The notes under the pieces were generated by a model, which was not told the DNA's origin, searched no databases, and saw only the letters and a program-made list of their open reading frames with translations. From the NCBI RefSeq assembly GCF_963676685.1, contig NC_092347.1, forward strand, positions 88,662,592-88,726,591: a stretch of DNA of 64,000 nt, read 5' to 3'. Shown piece by piece: positions 1-11,958 of the stretch (the first letter of the stretch is position 1; the number at the start of each line of letters is the position of its first letter). This stretch comes from Mytilus edulis. Taxonomy: Eukaryota > Mollusca > Bivalvia > Mytilida > Mytilidae. Made by a program: the position numbers and the translations under genes.

Positions 1-1955
1 AGTGATCACTTATTCTAAATTTAGTGATTAATCTCCTTATCTGAAAATTAGATGTATTAAGATAAGATTCTAGTTTGTAATCTTTTTTAATTTACTTTTA
101 TCATCAATGTTTTGAAATTTATTTTGAATTAAATCTTCATATCTATTTTTCATTTTTAACTTTATATCGTTTTTTATTTTATTTACATCTTTTATGTCCT
201 TACAAGTAGAAAGAATATTAAGGTCAACATTAGTCTCTTTAACAATATTTTTTGCATATGTATACCATGAGTAAGTTCCTGTCAAATCTGGAGACTGTGC
301 TAGAGAAAAAGCTTCCTTTATCAATGGATTAATATTATTATTATATAGTCTAGCTAAATATAAAAGGGTTTGTGTTTTAATAAAACATTCGATAGGCAAT
401 CTCCCTAATTCAGCTCTTGCTCCTAAATTGGATGCATTTTTTCTTATTCCTAGAGTAGATTTACAAAATTTAAGATGCATATTTTCAATGGGGGTTTTGT
501 CTATAAAATCAAGTTGATTAATTTTTTTTCTTGAAGATAAGGCTCTGTTATTGGCTCGATGAAAAGAAATATATGTATCCAAATATGTTACTTCTGTATT
601 ATAGGTCATAATTGGTTTTACTAAAGAATCAAAAAGATTATTTGCTACTTTTATAGGTAGATTATTCAATGATTTAGTATAGGATTTTATTGCAAAAAAT
701 ACTTTTTTTGCATTTTTTGTCAACTTTAAAGTACTTTGTGATAAATTTCCATTACATTTTATCAACATTCAAAAAATGAATATTCTGTTACACTCTCTAT
801 GGCTTTATTCTCATAGTAAATATGTGATGTTTCACTATTATGTTTTGACTGACTAAAAATCATGGATTTAGTTTTGTTTGTATTCAAAGAGAGTTGCCAT
901 TTGTTACAATATAATTTAACATTATTTAAACTGTTTTGAAGACCCTCTTTTGATTCTGACAGGATTAAAAGATCATCTGCAAAAAGGAGGCATCCCACCT
1001 TACTATTTATAAGCTTTAATATGGGGACTTGAATCATTTCCCTCAAAAAATTTTACAATATCATTTATAAAGACATTAAATAAAGTGGGGCTTAGTGTGT
1101 CTCCTTGTTTAACCCCTCTAGCAATATTAAAATATTCTGATACATAATCTTTATATTTTAAAGATGATTTAGTATTTAAGTATTGTTGTTTTAAAACTCT
1201 ATAAAAAGACCTGCCAACTCCCATTTTACATAATTTATAAAGTAAAGCAGTTCTCCATACTAAATCAAATGCCTTTTTCAGATCTATGAAGCAGGCATAA
1301 ATCTTTTTTTTCTCTTTATGTAAATATTTATTTATCAAGGACTTTAATAAAAAGATGCTATCAGCTGTTCTGTGATTTTCTCTAAAACCAAACTGACAAT
1401 CACTTAATTGTTTGTCAACAATCTTGATTAGTCTATTATTCAATATGGCATTAAAAAATTTTGGTAGATTACTTATAAGAGAAATTCCTCTATAATTATT
1501 AGGGTCTAACTTGTCACCTTTTTTTATGTAAAGGGATCATGAAAGATAATTTCCAAGAATCTGGATAATTACCTGTCTTTAAAATCAAATTAAAAACTTT
1601 TACAATAGAATTAATTATCACAGGTTGTGAGTGTTTGAGTATTTCATTCACAATTCTATCTGGGCCTGCTAAGTTGTTTACTTTAAATTTCAGGAATATC
1701 TTCTTCAATATTTGGTTTCTTTTTTTATTGCCTTTAGAATATTCCAGTATTCTTTTGGATTATTTTTAAAATTATCTGAAAGTGATTTATAAAGTTTTTG
1801 GTGGTATTCAAATTTTTTCTGTTTAATCATTTTTTTTTAGTTTTTTACATAATTCAAAATATTTAGGTTTTAAACTTTTGTCATTTAAGTTATTCTTGAT
1901 TTTATTTCCTAAAAAGTTTATTTGTCTTTTTGTTTCATATAATACCACTACGTGA
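1..1955 (-). mobile_element. Decayed 5'-truncated non-LTR retrotransposon (LINE)
   Basis: The minus strand reads as the reverse transcriptase and C-terminal half of a LINE ORF2. No endonuclease domain is visible upstream of the reverse transcriptase, and similarity stops near 1955, so the copy is 5'-truncated, as is usual for LINEs that insert by target-primed reverse transcription. The low-coordinate end runs off the window. The reading frame is broken at several places, so the copy should be inactive. It resembles the jockey/CR1/L2-like group common in molluscs and cnidarians, but I cannot name the clade from sequence alone. Confidence 0.85.
70..1945 (-). pseudogene. LINE reverse transcriptase pseudogene, frameshifted
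   Basis: Open segments lie at 1514-1708, 1003-1443, 762-1046 and 70-768, in different frames. Together they give the N-terminal basic linker (1730-1945), the palm motif FIDLKKAFD (about 1264-1290), GVKQGDTLSPTLF (about 1078-1116), the catalytic FADD (about 972-983) and a C-terminal region with the MHLKFCKSTLG segment. Frame changes fall near 1710 (with lost sequence), 1445-1513, about 1030 and about 765. The two catalytic Asp of FADD and the Asp of motif A are present, so the decay is by indels and not by loss of active-site residues. Expression is not expected. Confidence 0.85.
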
Positions 1956-2044
1956 GTAAACAGTTTCACAGTATTTCAAGACCCTCTTTCATTTTGGACA
2001 GAATTTATGTCAATCTAATAGACAATTATTAAGTCCAACATGCA

Positions 2045-2510
2045 GATACGCCGGCAATGCACAGTTGTTTGTACAGTACAATCCAATACAAACAAGGTAA
2101 GTCCTCCGATTTGTTGTTCAATGCAATGTTCATTGAAGTCATGGAGGACTTATGATTCGCCAAAATTTCATCCTTGTCAAATTATATGTTTTTGTATGTG
2201 TTGTTACTTGAGTGCTCATTTATTTCTATTTCTTTTACAAGATACTCGTAGTATCACGATTTACTTACGAAGACAATATTTTGGAAGCTTTGTCCGCAGG
2301 GACAACAGCATACTTATCACGAAGAGATGATAGACGATTCACAGCCTCTATGGTAGTTAAATCACACAGGTTTTTAACCTATGAATGCGACATTTTATCA
2401 GAGACCTGTTTGTTTTTTACCCATTCTGACATAGTGTCCAGTTCAACTTCTTCTCGTCAAGCCCAGACTTTGTGTATCCCTCAATGGAATCCATATTTAT
2501 TTTGAAGTGA
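2045..2510 (-). pseudogene. Reverse transcriptase fragment, probably Penelope-like element
   Basis: Translating the minus strand in shifting frames gives LCDLTTIEAVNRLSSLRDKY, then AVVPADKASK, then (next frame) NIVFVSKS, YYEYLVKEIEINEH, FDKDEILANHKSSM, and finally EDLPCLYWI followed by YKQLCIAGVS. From memory this order matches the N-terminal part of the reverse transcriptase of Penelope-like elements in bivalves, where a 'vPADKa' motif precedes 'YWIPKLHK' and 'RYIAGS'. Part of the latter block is deleted. Stops and frameshifts show it is dead. It abuts the LINE remnant but is a different family. The Penelope assignment is less certain than the reverse transcriptase assignment. Confidence 0.55.
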
Positions 2511-2579
2511 TGGTTCTAATCGATGTGTTGGGGTTCTCTAAACTTTCCGTGATTTTCATGTTGAATTATGTTTAGATCC

Positions 2580-3500
2580 ACAGTAATAATATGACCTACA
2601 CTATAGCAACAATATACGATAAATGATTCACTCTAGCAGCATACATACAAACTATAATAACAGAATACGACAGATGATCCATTCTAGCAGTATACAATAG
2701 ATGATTACTGGTAGCAGCATACAATAGATTATCCATGCTAGCAGTATACGATAAATGATTTACGCTAGTACAGACAATACCTGAGCCATGCAAGTAAATA
2801 CGATATATTTATCCACGCTTGCAGTATACGATAGGTGAGCCATGCTAGGAGAATACGTTGGATGATCCATGTTATCAGCGTACGTTATGTACGATAGATG
2901 ATGCATGCTGACAGTACACGATACATGATCCAACCTAGCAGTTTGTAATCAATGAGTTTGACTTGTATTTTTCGTCCATCTTTTGTAAAAGATAATCCAT
3001 GATTACAGCAAACGATAAACGATTTCGTGTTAGCAGCTGACATAAATATTCATACTAGCATCATATACGATAAATTATCTTTGCTAGAACCATACGAAAG
3101 ATGATCCATGATTCAACCTGACCAAAGATGTTCTATAATAGCAGCCAACGATAGATGATTAATGTTTGCGGTTGACGATAAATGATACATGATTTCACGA
3201 TGCGAATGAAACATACCAAATATAATTTGCAGCAATGTTGTATGTACTATGATTGCAAACGATATATGGCTTGTGCTAGTGTCCTTACCATTAATGATTA
3301 ATGCTAGAAGTTAAGATAGCAGCATAAGGTAGATGATCCATGCTAGCGGCTCACGCTTTTGGTCCATGCGTGAAACATACGATAGATGACAAAAAGCATA
3401 CAATAGATGATCCGTGTCAGCATGATACGATAGATGTTTCGTGCCAGCACCATGCGATAAATGATTCATACTAGCAGTTTTCAATAAATGATGCACGTCA
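2580..3500. repeat. Degenerate about 30-bp tandem array
   Basis: Variants of 'atacgatagatgatccatg' followed by 'ctagcag' recur roughly every 30 bp with many substitutions and indels. The motif is shared with the better-preserved 54-bp array that follows, so this looks like the older, decayed flank of the same array. Open frames here are short and not convincing as genes. Confidence 0.75.
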
Positions 3501-4345
3501 GTAGCATACGATAGATGATTCCTTTTTAATGTATACTATAGATGAATCGTGACAGCAGCATACGATAGATGATTCGTTTTTAATGTATACTTTAGATGAA
3601 TCGTGACAGCAGCATACGATAGATGGTTCATGCTAAATGTATACTATAGATGTATCGTGACAGCAGCATACGATAGATAATTCATGCTAAATGTATACTA
3701 TAGATGAATCGTGACAGCATCATACAATAGATAATTCATGCTAAATGTATACTATAGATGAATCGTGTCAGCAGCATACGATAGATAATTCATGCTAAAT
3801 GTATACTATAGATGAATCGTGACAGTAGCATACGATAGATAATTCATGCTAAATGGTATACTATAGATGAATCGTGTCAGCAGCATACGATAGATGGTTC
3901 ATGCTAAATGTATACTAGTATAGATGAATCATGTCAGCAGCATACGATAGATAATTCATGCTAAATGTATACTTTAGATGAATCGTGTCAGCAGCATACG
4001 GCATGCTGCTGTCACGATTCATCTATAGCGTACGATGGATAATTCATGCTTAATGTATACTATAGATGAATCGTGTCAGCAGCATACGATAGACAATTAA
4101 TGCTAAATGTATACTATAGATGAATCGTGATAGCAGCATACGATAGATGGTTCATGCTAAATGTATACTATAGAAGAATCGTGTCAGCAGCATACGATAG
4201 ATAATCAATGCTAAATGTATACTATAGATGAATCGTGACAGCAGCATACGATAGATGGTTCATGCTAAATGTGTACTATAGATGAATCGTAACAGCCGCA
4301 TACGATAGATAATTCATGCTAAATGTATACTTGCTAGCAGCATAT
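3500..4345. repeat. 54-bp tandem array, about 15 copies
   Basis: The block 'cagcagcatacgatagat' recurs at 3553, 3607, 3661 and 3715, exactly 54 bp apart, and continues to about 4345. Each unit also carries 'aatgtatactatagatgaat'. Copies differ by a few substitutions and by short insertions (near 3855 and 3915). One unit near 3998-4025 contains an inverted piece. Confidence 0.9.
3975..4025. repeat. Inverted segment inside the 54-bp array
   Basis: 3975-3997 and 4003-4025 are 23-bp inverted repeats with one mismatch and a 5-bp loop. The right arm is the array's own sequence in reverse orientation, so part of one unit has been flipped within an otherwise head-to-tail array. Confidence 0.85.
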
Positions 4346-4611
4346 CATAGAAGGTCCAAAAATGGCTGGACTATGAAAGATGATGCATGTAAGTAGAGCG
4401 TGATTAATGATTTATCATAATTTATTCTAAAAGTGTTTATTAGAAAATCTATGCTAGCAACTCATTGTGCATAATTCGTGCTTGCAGAAAATTACAAATG
4501 AAAATGCTAAAACACGGTAAAGATTGACCATTCTATCCAAATATGCCATAATATATGGTTATTGTTCTTGCAGCTGTTCATGGATTATACATGTACTAGC
4601 AGCAGCTGACA

Positions 4612-5395
4612 TGCTTGTAAAGTGATACATGCTTGTAAAGTGATACATGCTTGTAAAGTGATACATTCTTGTAAAATGAAACATGCTTGTAAAGTGCTAC
4701 ATGCTTGTAAAGTGATACATGCTTGTAAAGTGCTACAGGCTTGCAAAGTTCTACATGCTTGTAAAGTTCTACATGCTTGTAAAGTGATACATGCTTGTAA
4801 AATGATACATGCTTGTAAAGTGATACATGCTTGTAAAGTGATACATGCTGGTAAAGTGATGATACATGCTTGTAAAGTGATACATGCTTGTAAAGTGAAA
4901 CATGCTTGTAAAGTGATCTATGCTTGTAAAGTGATACATGCTTGTAGAATGAAACATGCTTGTAGAGTGATACATGATTGTAGAGTGATACATGCTTGTA
5001 AAGTGATACATGCTTGTAGAGTGATACATGCTTGTAAAGTGATACATGCTTGTAAAGTGATACATGCTTGTAGAGTGATAAATGCTTGTAGAGTGATACA
5101 TGCTTGTAAAGGGATACATGCTTGTAGAGTGATACATGCTTGTAAAGTGATACATGCTTGTAAAGTGATACATGCTTGTAAAGTGATACATGCTTGTAAA
5201 GTGATACATGCTTGTAAAGTATCACATGGTTGTAAAGTGATACATGCTTGTAAAGTGATACATACTTGTAAAGTGATACAAGCTTGTAAAGTGATACATG
5301 CTTGTAAAGTGATACATGCTTGTAAAGTGTCACATGGTTGTAAAGTGATACATGCTTGTAAAGTGATACATGGTTGTTAAGTGATACATGGTTAT
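4612..5395. repeat. 18-bp minisatellite, about 43 copies
   Basis: The unit 'acatgcttgtaaagtgat' repeats head to tail with scattered point changes (for example 'gtagag' or 'gtcacatgg' variants). Because 18 is a multiple of three and the unit lacks stops in several frames, long open frames appear on both strands. Their hexapeptide products are artefacts of the array. Confidence 0.95.
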
Positions 5396-5708
5396 TATTT
5401 TTCAAATCTCACACGTCCAATTAAAAAGGTACAAATCAAGGTAAACATTTAAAAAACTGAGGGAATAATATTAACTCTAAAATGAGCTAGACTAGGTGTA
5501 TCGACAGGGAAGGAGTTTCCTGTTATGAATGCAATACCGGCCTTATAATTTCACTGTAATCTATGAAACCAGCATATGATATTAATGAAACATACTTGCA
5601 TCGCATGCCAGATCCATATAACATTACCAATGGCTAGCACCACATGATAGGTCATACAATTTAGCAGTATGTTATCTAAACTTTGCTACCAGTCTAATAA
5701 TCTCATAC
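5396..5708. other. Unassigned stretch between 18-bp array and exon-like block
   Basis: I see no gene, array or known repeat here. If the exon at 5709-5876 is real, its downstream intron begins here on the minus strand. Confidence 0.5.
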
Positions 5709-5876
5709 CTACGAGATATTGCGCATTTTCCAACCAAGGTACAAGGCACATGGAGTTGTTAACATCATAAAATGTGTTAACTTTGTATAAATATCCATTT
5801 TCACCTGGAACTATCATTAGTCCCTGGTACTTTTCTGAATAATTGTGTTGACTGCCTTTCCATCTTGTCTTTAACA
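5709..5876 (-). CDS. Internal exon, possible NTR (netrin-like) domain protein
   Basis: On the minus strand a polypyrimidine-poor but valid acceptor ('attaacag') precedes a 168-bp open block that ends at a donor 'gtatgag'. Read in the frame that begins with the third-position pair TG, it gives LKTRWKGSQHNYSEKYQGL, then MIVPGENGYLYKVNTFYDV, then NNSMCLVPWLENAQYLV. The combination of a 'lyKV' strand and a Cys followed by 'LENAQYLVG' resembles the central strands of NTR domains, as in TIMPs, netrin C-termini and complement C3-C5. Amino-acid composition looks coding, unlike its AT-rich surroundings. The exon starts and ends in phase 1, compatible with the candidate exon at 9359-9494. No downstream exon was found, perhaps because the array at 4612-5395 lies in that intron or has disrupted it. 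The family call is a memory-based guess; that this is an exon is better supported. Confidence 0.45.
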
Positions 5877-8800
5877 CTGTTAATAATAATAAACAATACT
5901 TTTATGTTTGTACGCACTATAAGTATTAAGAAACCTGAGATTCTTTTTGATGAAAGAACAACTCAGCATTGTTATGACATTTTACAATATCATCCCATCA
6001 GCGTTCATCAGCTTGCATCTAACGGTGCATACAAATTGATACACTGAGTTGTTTATTTATTTTATAGACAACATTGTAGACTATCAATTATAACAAACCC
6101 ATGAAGATGCTTAACCATTTTCTATCACTTAACGTTGGTCTGATTTGAAGAAAATATTCTGACGTATTATAGACATCAATTTGTACGTCTGCCAGTTTTA
6201 AAAAACGTCAGAGTCAGACGACCATCATGTTGTGATCTAAAAGAATTGTAATGCGCACGCATGCGTAATTACATTTTTTGGAGATTGATAGATGTGTTAC
6301 TTAATGTGTCTTGTATACTGTTGTAGGTAAATTACAGTTTACACAATGTTCAAAGGAGTTACAATTTTCCTATGAATTCCACAAGTTATAATACGAACAG
6401 CATTGAAACTAAAAATAGCGAACAAGGAAAAGACATCGGAAACGGTAGATAACGAAAAGTATGAACTATTTCCTACGCTACTTAACCGAATTACAACTCT
6501 CCATATCTTAGTACATAATCAAAGGCTATCAATCTATTTCGGAACAAATCGATACATTTTAGCGGAAACTATTCACAAGTCTTTGAACGTTTAATTGAAG
6601 GAAAGTTAACAGACAGAATAATACTGTTACTGTCAACAACTTTGAAGTACTTCCATACTAAGTATTTATAGATCATAGTGATAAATTTTCCCGCAATATT
6701 TGCTACTTTGCAGACGGCAACACACCCACTGTAGTTTCCGTTCTACGAACAAAATCGTGACCATTCTTTTATTTCTTAATAAGGAGGTATACCTAGTTGA
6801 TCTCTATTTCCGTCAGTTTTAGCAAAATTAAGTTTTTAGTGTCAATGCATACAAAATTTGGCAAACCAACCCTTGGAATACAATGAGTCATAGAAAAGCT
6901 TTTGTATTGATAGTATAGTAATAGCCTCAATAAACAAAAGAAACCTATATTTAATATTTGTAACTTCTATTTCAATACAAAATTAATGACAGTCAAGTTT
7001 ATTTTAAGAACGCAAATAAGAGCAAAATCATGTCGCCATTTCGAATATAACTTTAAAAAAAATCGAAACTCTGTGGAATAAAAGAAACAATGTTTAAGTT
7101 GGTGCTGTTGACACGATAAATGTTATTTCTGTAAATGTTTTATTTAATGAAAGTCGGTTATTGAGTGTCTTTTTCCTATTTGATCTTACTATAAATAATA
7201 TATCTTGAACAAAATTAAACATCTACACTAAATTTCTCAGAAACACTGTCGAGTTTCCTGACGAGACACATGATTGTATGAAGTTCTTACACTAAGACGT
7301 GCAGATTGCCTACAAACATATAAGGACATCAACAGGACCACTTGCAGTATCCAACAAGACACTTATACCTTGCCACGTGTTAATGTACCTGATAAAAGTC
7401 ATTTTAATGCTCGAGTCATTTGTAAATTAGGTGTCGATTGCAGGTCATTGAAAGCTTTTGTTAAATTTCCTTCTTTTTAAAAAAAACTAGAAGCAATGTT
7501 GAAATGGTGTTTTAGACGCCGTTTTATTGTTGAAGCACAGTGACTGTTCACTGAGAGACAAAGTTTCTTTACATCTTGTTGCATTCAATCGATTGTGTTG
7601 TATTACTGCTTGGGTTGCGTCTACTTTTGTCTAAAAATTTCTACAAGAAAATCTCGAGGATAAAGGAAAAAAAATGTAAAAAGTAAATATCAATTTCTTT
7701 TCATCGTTAAGGATTATTGAGTTTTCTTGCGTAAGATCCATGTTTTTGTGCCGTAACAGTCAATTTACAAATTACTGATATAAACTAAGGTGATGTGGTA
7801 TAATTGTCGGTGAGAAAAGTATCCAATATAGTTAATATAATAGAATTTAACCAATTTTAAGTCACCGTACGGTCGTCAATAAGCCAAACCCATGTAGTGT
7901 AGTCTACTAGGATTTGTTTCCAATTCATTCGTTTTTCCAAATCAAGACAACTCTTTAAGAAGGACAAACCATATGGTAGAAGCATATTAGATGTAGGTAG
8001 CATGTGCAGAGCTCGAGTTCCGTCACCCTTTGTGGAGCGTTCATTTTAATACATATACATATATAGCCAAATTATTAATAGGAAACGTCAGTCTAAAGGA
8101 AAAGGATGGATGCTTTCAAAAATTCGATATGAGGCCAAGCAGACATATGAACGGGTCAATTTGGGAAAATGATTATTGCTAAATCTGTATACCGCCAAAC
8201 AGACAAAGAAACTGGCCAGTCTTGGAAAATAATTGTTGCTTTATCTGTTACCACGAAACACAGAAAAGAACGGATCAATCAGAGAGAAAGATTGTTGCTT
8301 AAATCTGTATACCACCAAATAGAAAAAGTAACGGGTCAGTCTTGTAAAAAAGACTGCTTCTTAAATCTGTAGTCCACAAACAGACCAGAGCAGTACTCAT
8401 CTAAACAAGCGAAGGAACTTGTCTGTCCATATCATTTTGACTTTGAATTGACTGTAAGTATATATGTGTAACCTTAACGTAGAAGTAACATAAGATTTTG
8501 TACTGATGTCTAAGTTAGATTGTCACAGGTTTTATGAATGAGATTTTAATTCGATCAAACATTACAAATATTATATAGTAAACACTTGTCGTATCTTGAT
8601 AACACTTCACATACTTAACCTCTTTTTTCCTGTTTGCACCCGCTTATAGATACTTATCGTTAAAAACGATCTCTAAAAATGAGACGGAGAAGTATTTAAA
8701 TGAGCATGTTATTAAAAAACACAATAAAATACCACCAAAACAATTAGACAATAATTGGGCAATTAAATTCTTTTTATTATCATCTGACGCATCTATGTAT

Positions 8801-9358
8801 AACATTGCAAACACAAAAATGTGCCATACATCCAATTATTGTAAAATTAACAATTCAAAAAACGTAAACATTACAAAATCATCTATATTGCGGTTAGCAG
8901 CAAAAAACCACAGAACAGGTGTGTAACCACGTGGTTTAAAGATATAGGTAAAACAGTATTAAAGACTACCAGATGGTTTATCTTTGACAACATCATATTC
9001 TTCTTACAAATATTCGGAATGACCGGGTTTACCATGTGTCATTCACGTGCCACCGTACATGCGTCTTTTTACCGCAGTGACAATACCTCACGTCACCCAG
9101 TGAATAAGGATACATCAGAATTGGACGTTGAACGATTACATCTTAAATTAATCATTATTTCAAAGTACTAATTGTTTTAAGTATTATGGAATGTGTCAAC
9201 ACAAAGAAATATGTGTACTTTAAGGTGTCTGATACATTGAAATAGTATTAGTAAATGATTTTGGAATGTTATAAATTTTTTAAACAAAAATTGTCATTTC
9301 TTGCAAGCATGAAAATCAAGCATACATTATCAGATTTAGGTAAGACAACAATAAATAC
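5877..9358. other. AT-rich stretch, probable intron; no gene seen
   Basis: Apart from a degenerate array at 8140-8395, I see no coding, RNA or repeat signature. If the two flanking exon candidates belong together this is a 3.5-kb intron. Confidence 0.4.
8140..8395. repeat. Degenerate about 60-bp tandem repeat, 4 copies
   Basis: Blocks like 'gattgttgcttaaatctgta' followed by 'ccaaacagacaaag' recur near 8171, 8231, 8290 and 8352. The copies are diverged, with small indels. Confidence 0.75.
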
Positions 9359-9494
9359 CATGTGCAAAGGTTGCTTGGGATATAGAAGTGTAGGCATCCG
9401 AAATTCTTCCACCAGCTAGTAAACCCCTTGCTGATGAATGATGAACGACTGTTTGACTGTGCGGGGTATATAATTTCGCAGTCAAGCAAGGTGA
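9359..9494 (-). CDS. Candidate internal exon, upstream partner of the 5709-5876 exon
   Basis: The minus strand has an acceptor 'ctattag' and a donor 'gtattt' bounding 136 bp open in phase 0. The product includes SPCLTAKLYTPHSQTVVHHS and GLLAGGRISDAYTSISQ, ending ATFAH plus one base. That one leftover base pairs in phase with the two bases that open the 5709-5876 exon, giving a Val codon at the junction. The motif 'ATFAHV-LKTRWKG' is what an early NTR strand could look like. I see no further exon upstream. Another frame of the same block is also open, so the frame choice rests on the splice phase only. Confidence 0.3.
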
Positions 9495-11133
9495 CTAATA
9501 GTTGGAAGCATGAAATGCAATCTCTCATATGTATTCTTTAAATGACTATTGCAACTGCTCATCTGTGGATCCTGATGACCTGTTGCAAGGCTAATTTTCA
9601 GCCACTATTTAATATATAGAAAATTCACTCTCTTTTATTGACAGCCCCCAATCTTGTCGGTCGAACCCCTTTGCAATTATATATTTTATTTATTTGTAGT
9701 TTGTTCTCATATTGAAATGATTCGGGTGTTGATGATGATTTGAAGAATTTTTGGGAATTCATATCATTTGTTATCACCAAGGATATAAAACATGTTGTTA
9801 ATTTAAAAAAATATCCATCGTTTTTCATACACTTGTCGGCAAAACCTTTCCCAATCCTTCTTCTAGGTCAAAATTATTTTAAAACTAGTGAAAAAGACAT
9901 TTATTATGTGCTCACCTTTTTCATGTCGCTTTTCAAACAAACGTGTTTACAAGAGAATCAAAACATAGGTATGTTTCGTTTTCTCTTGCGTCATAAGAAA
10001 TATTACAAATGTTACACTGAACTTAAAGGAATTTTACATATATATGTCACGAACAAATGTTTGTAGGAGAAATCAAGAAACTAAAATGATAAACCGTCAA
10101 TAGCAACAGAAAAATCAAAGCTAGCCATTTCTTTTGATGTATACCAAACCCTTTCCAAAAATATTTAAACTGCTAAGATTTAATGTAATAATGAAATGCA
10201 CGAGCTCAGCGTTTTTGCTGCATTTACTTCTACGACAATGTATTTGTTGACATTTTTGTACTAAAAATTGCATTGAAAAGAAGCAGTTTGGTAATAACCA
10301 GCCATTAAGTAGAACAAGTTTGTCTCTTTTCGTGTAATTAGTTTAAGGCGGATCGTAAATGTTTATTATGTAACCCAAGAAACAGTATATAACAAAAAGA
10401 CTCTACAAACGTGACGTCGTTTTAATGTTTCTCATGAAAAATTACAGAAATAAACACCAGATCTCACAAAAACCTCAACAAAATTTAACTTTTAAAAACT
10501 TCATGACTGGTACCATTAATACTTTTTTCTCAGCGTCCTTAAACAATGACGTGTTTTTACTATCTGATTCATTCAGTCTGAGAGGGTTTTAAGTACATAA
10601 AAACTAAGGAGACGTGAGGTATTTCAGTCAATGGTACAGTAGCTCAGAAAGAAATACTAGTTATAAGATATAAAAAACGTCATGGTTTCAAGATATACAG
10701 TTTTTAACAGAAAACAATTGTTTACATGTTTATAGGAATCGTCTGCATAGGTACATAGCATTTGCGCGCGTGCTATTAAGGATTATGTTTTCACGATATA
10801 GTCTGAAATATTTTATTACACATTTGCGCATGTTTATTTTACAGGTAACATATACGTAAAAAAGACATTTTTTTAATGAGTATGAGATTTTGATGGTTAG
10901 TTCATATCTAAATTTTATTCATAAAGAATTAAAACAAAATGTATTTAGAGATTCGGAGAAATCTCGTAAATTCTTAAGGTAAGTATTTTTTACGAGCAAA
11001 TGTATTTTCAGTGTCTTTAAAAGCTACCATTGACACCCTATTTTAAATTTGGGATTTAAAGGAAATAATCAAGTTTATCTAAAAAAATGTTTGTTAAAAA
11101 TCATTTATAAAAAAAACCCCAAAAAAATCAACT
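9495..11133. other. AT-rich stretch with no recognised feature
   Basis: Short open frames (for example 9740-10066 on plus) show no domain, no good splice context and AT-driven composition. I see no RNA gene or array. Confidence 0.5.
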
Positions 11134-11958
11134 GTACACAACACAAAACATAGAAAACTGAAAGATATCGTCACTTTGTAAAAAAGAAACAAATCTAAAT
11201 GATTTTACATAAACAAAAGAAACCAAAAGCAATACTACAAGTGTAAAGAAAAACTTTACACAAGAGTAATGCCAACCAGGAAAAGAGTACGAGCAACACG
11301 AACTAGTGTACCAACAGTAAAGACAAGTGTACCAACAGATAAGACAAGTGTACCAACAGATAAGACAAGTGTTTCAACAGACAAGACAAGTGTACCAACA
11401 GTAAAGACAAGTGTACCAACAGATAAGACAAGTGTATTAACAGACAAGACAAGTGTACCAACAGATAAGACAAGTGTACCAACAGATAAGACAAGTGTTT
11501 CAACAGACAAGACAAGTGTACCAACAGTAAAGACAAGTGTACCAACAGATAAGACAAGTGTATTAACAGACAAGACAAGTGTACCAACAGATAAGACAAG
11601 TGTACCAACAGATAAGACAAGTGTACCAACAGATAAGACAAGTGTACCAACAGACAAGACAAGTGTTTCAACAGACAAGACAAGTGTACCAACAGTAAAG
11701 ACAAGTGTACCAACATATAAGACAAGTGTATTAACAGACAAGACAAGTGTACCAACAGACAAGACAAGTGTACCAACAGATAAGACAAGTGTACCAGCAG
11801 ACAAGACAAGTGTACCAACAGATAAGACAAGTGTACCAACAGATAAGACAAGTGTACCAACAGACAAGACAAGTGTACCAGCAGACAAGACAAGTGTACC
11901 AGCAGACAAGACAAGTGTACCAGCAGACAAGACAAGTGTACCAGCAGACAAGACAAGT
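11134..11958. repeat. 825-bp block, first copy of a tandem duplication
   Basis: This block holds about 170 bp of unique leader (11134-11305) and a 21-bp array. The next copy begins at 11959 with the same 'gtacacaacacaaaacatag' sequence, exactly 825 bp on. Leader sequences of the two copies look identical by eye over at least 160 bp, which points to a recent duplication or to homogenisation. Confidence 0.9.
11302..11957. repeat. 21-bp minisatellite, block 1
   Basis: The unit reads 'acaagtgtaccaacagataag' in register (21 bp, heptapeptide TSVPTDK on plus). Variant units spelling TSVPTVK, TSVSTDK, TSVLTDK and TSVPADK are arranged non-randomly: TSVPTVK units lie at 11308, 11392, 11518 and 11686, 84, 126 and 168 bp apart, a higher-order pattern of about six units. 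Open frames exist on both strands in several registers, so coding status is unproven. Confidence 0.95.

Noticed and set aside
2600-5400. CRISPR-like regular repeats
   Set aside because: Direct tandem arrays with no unique spacers, in a eukaryotic genome.
4596-5405. Long open frames on both strands with hexapeptide repeats
   Set aside because: The 18-bp unit is a multiple of three without stops in several frames. Frames are open on both strands at once, as expected for an array and not for a gene.
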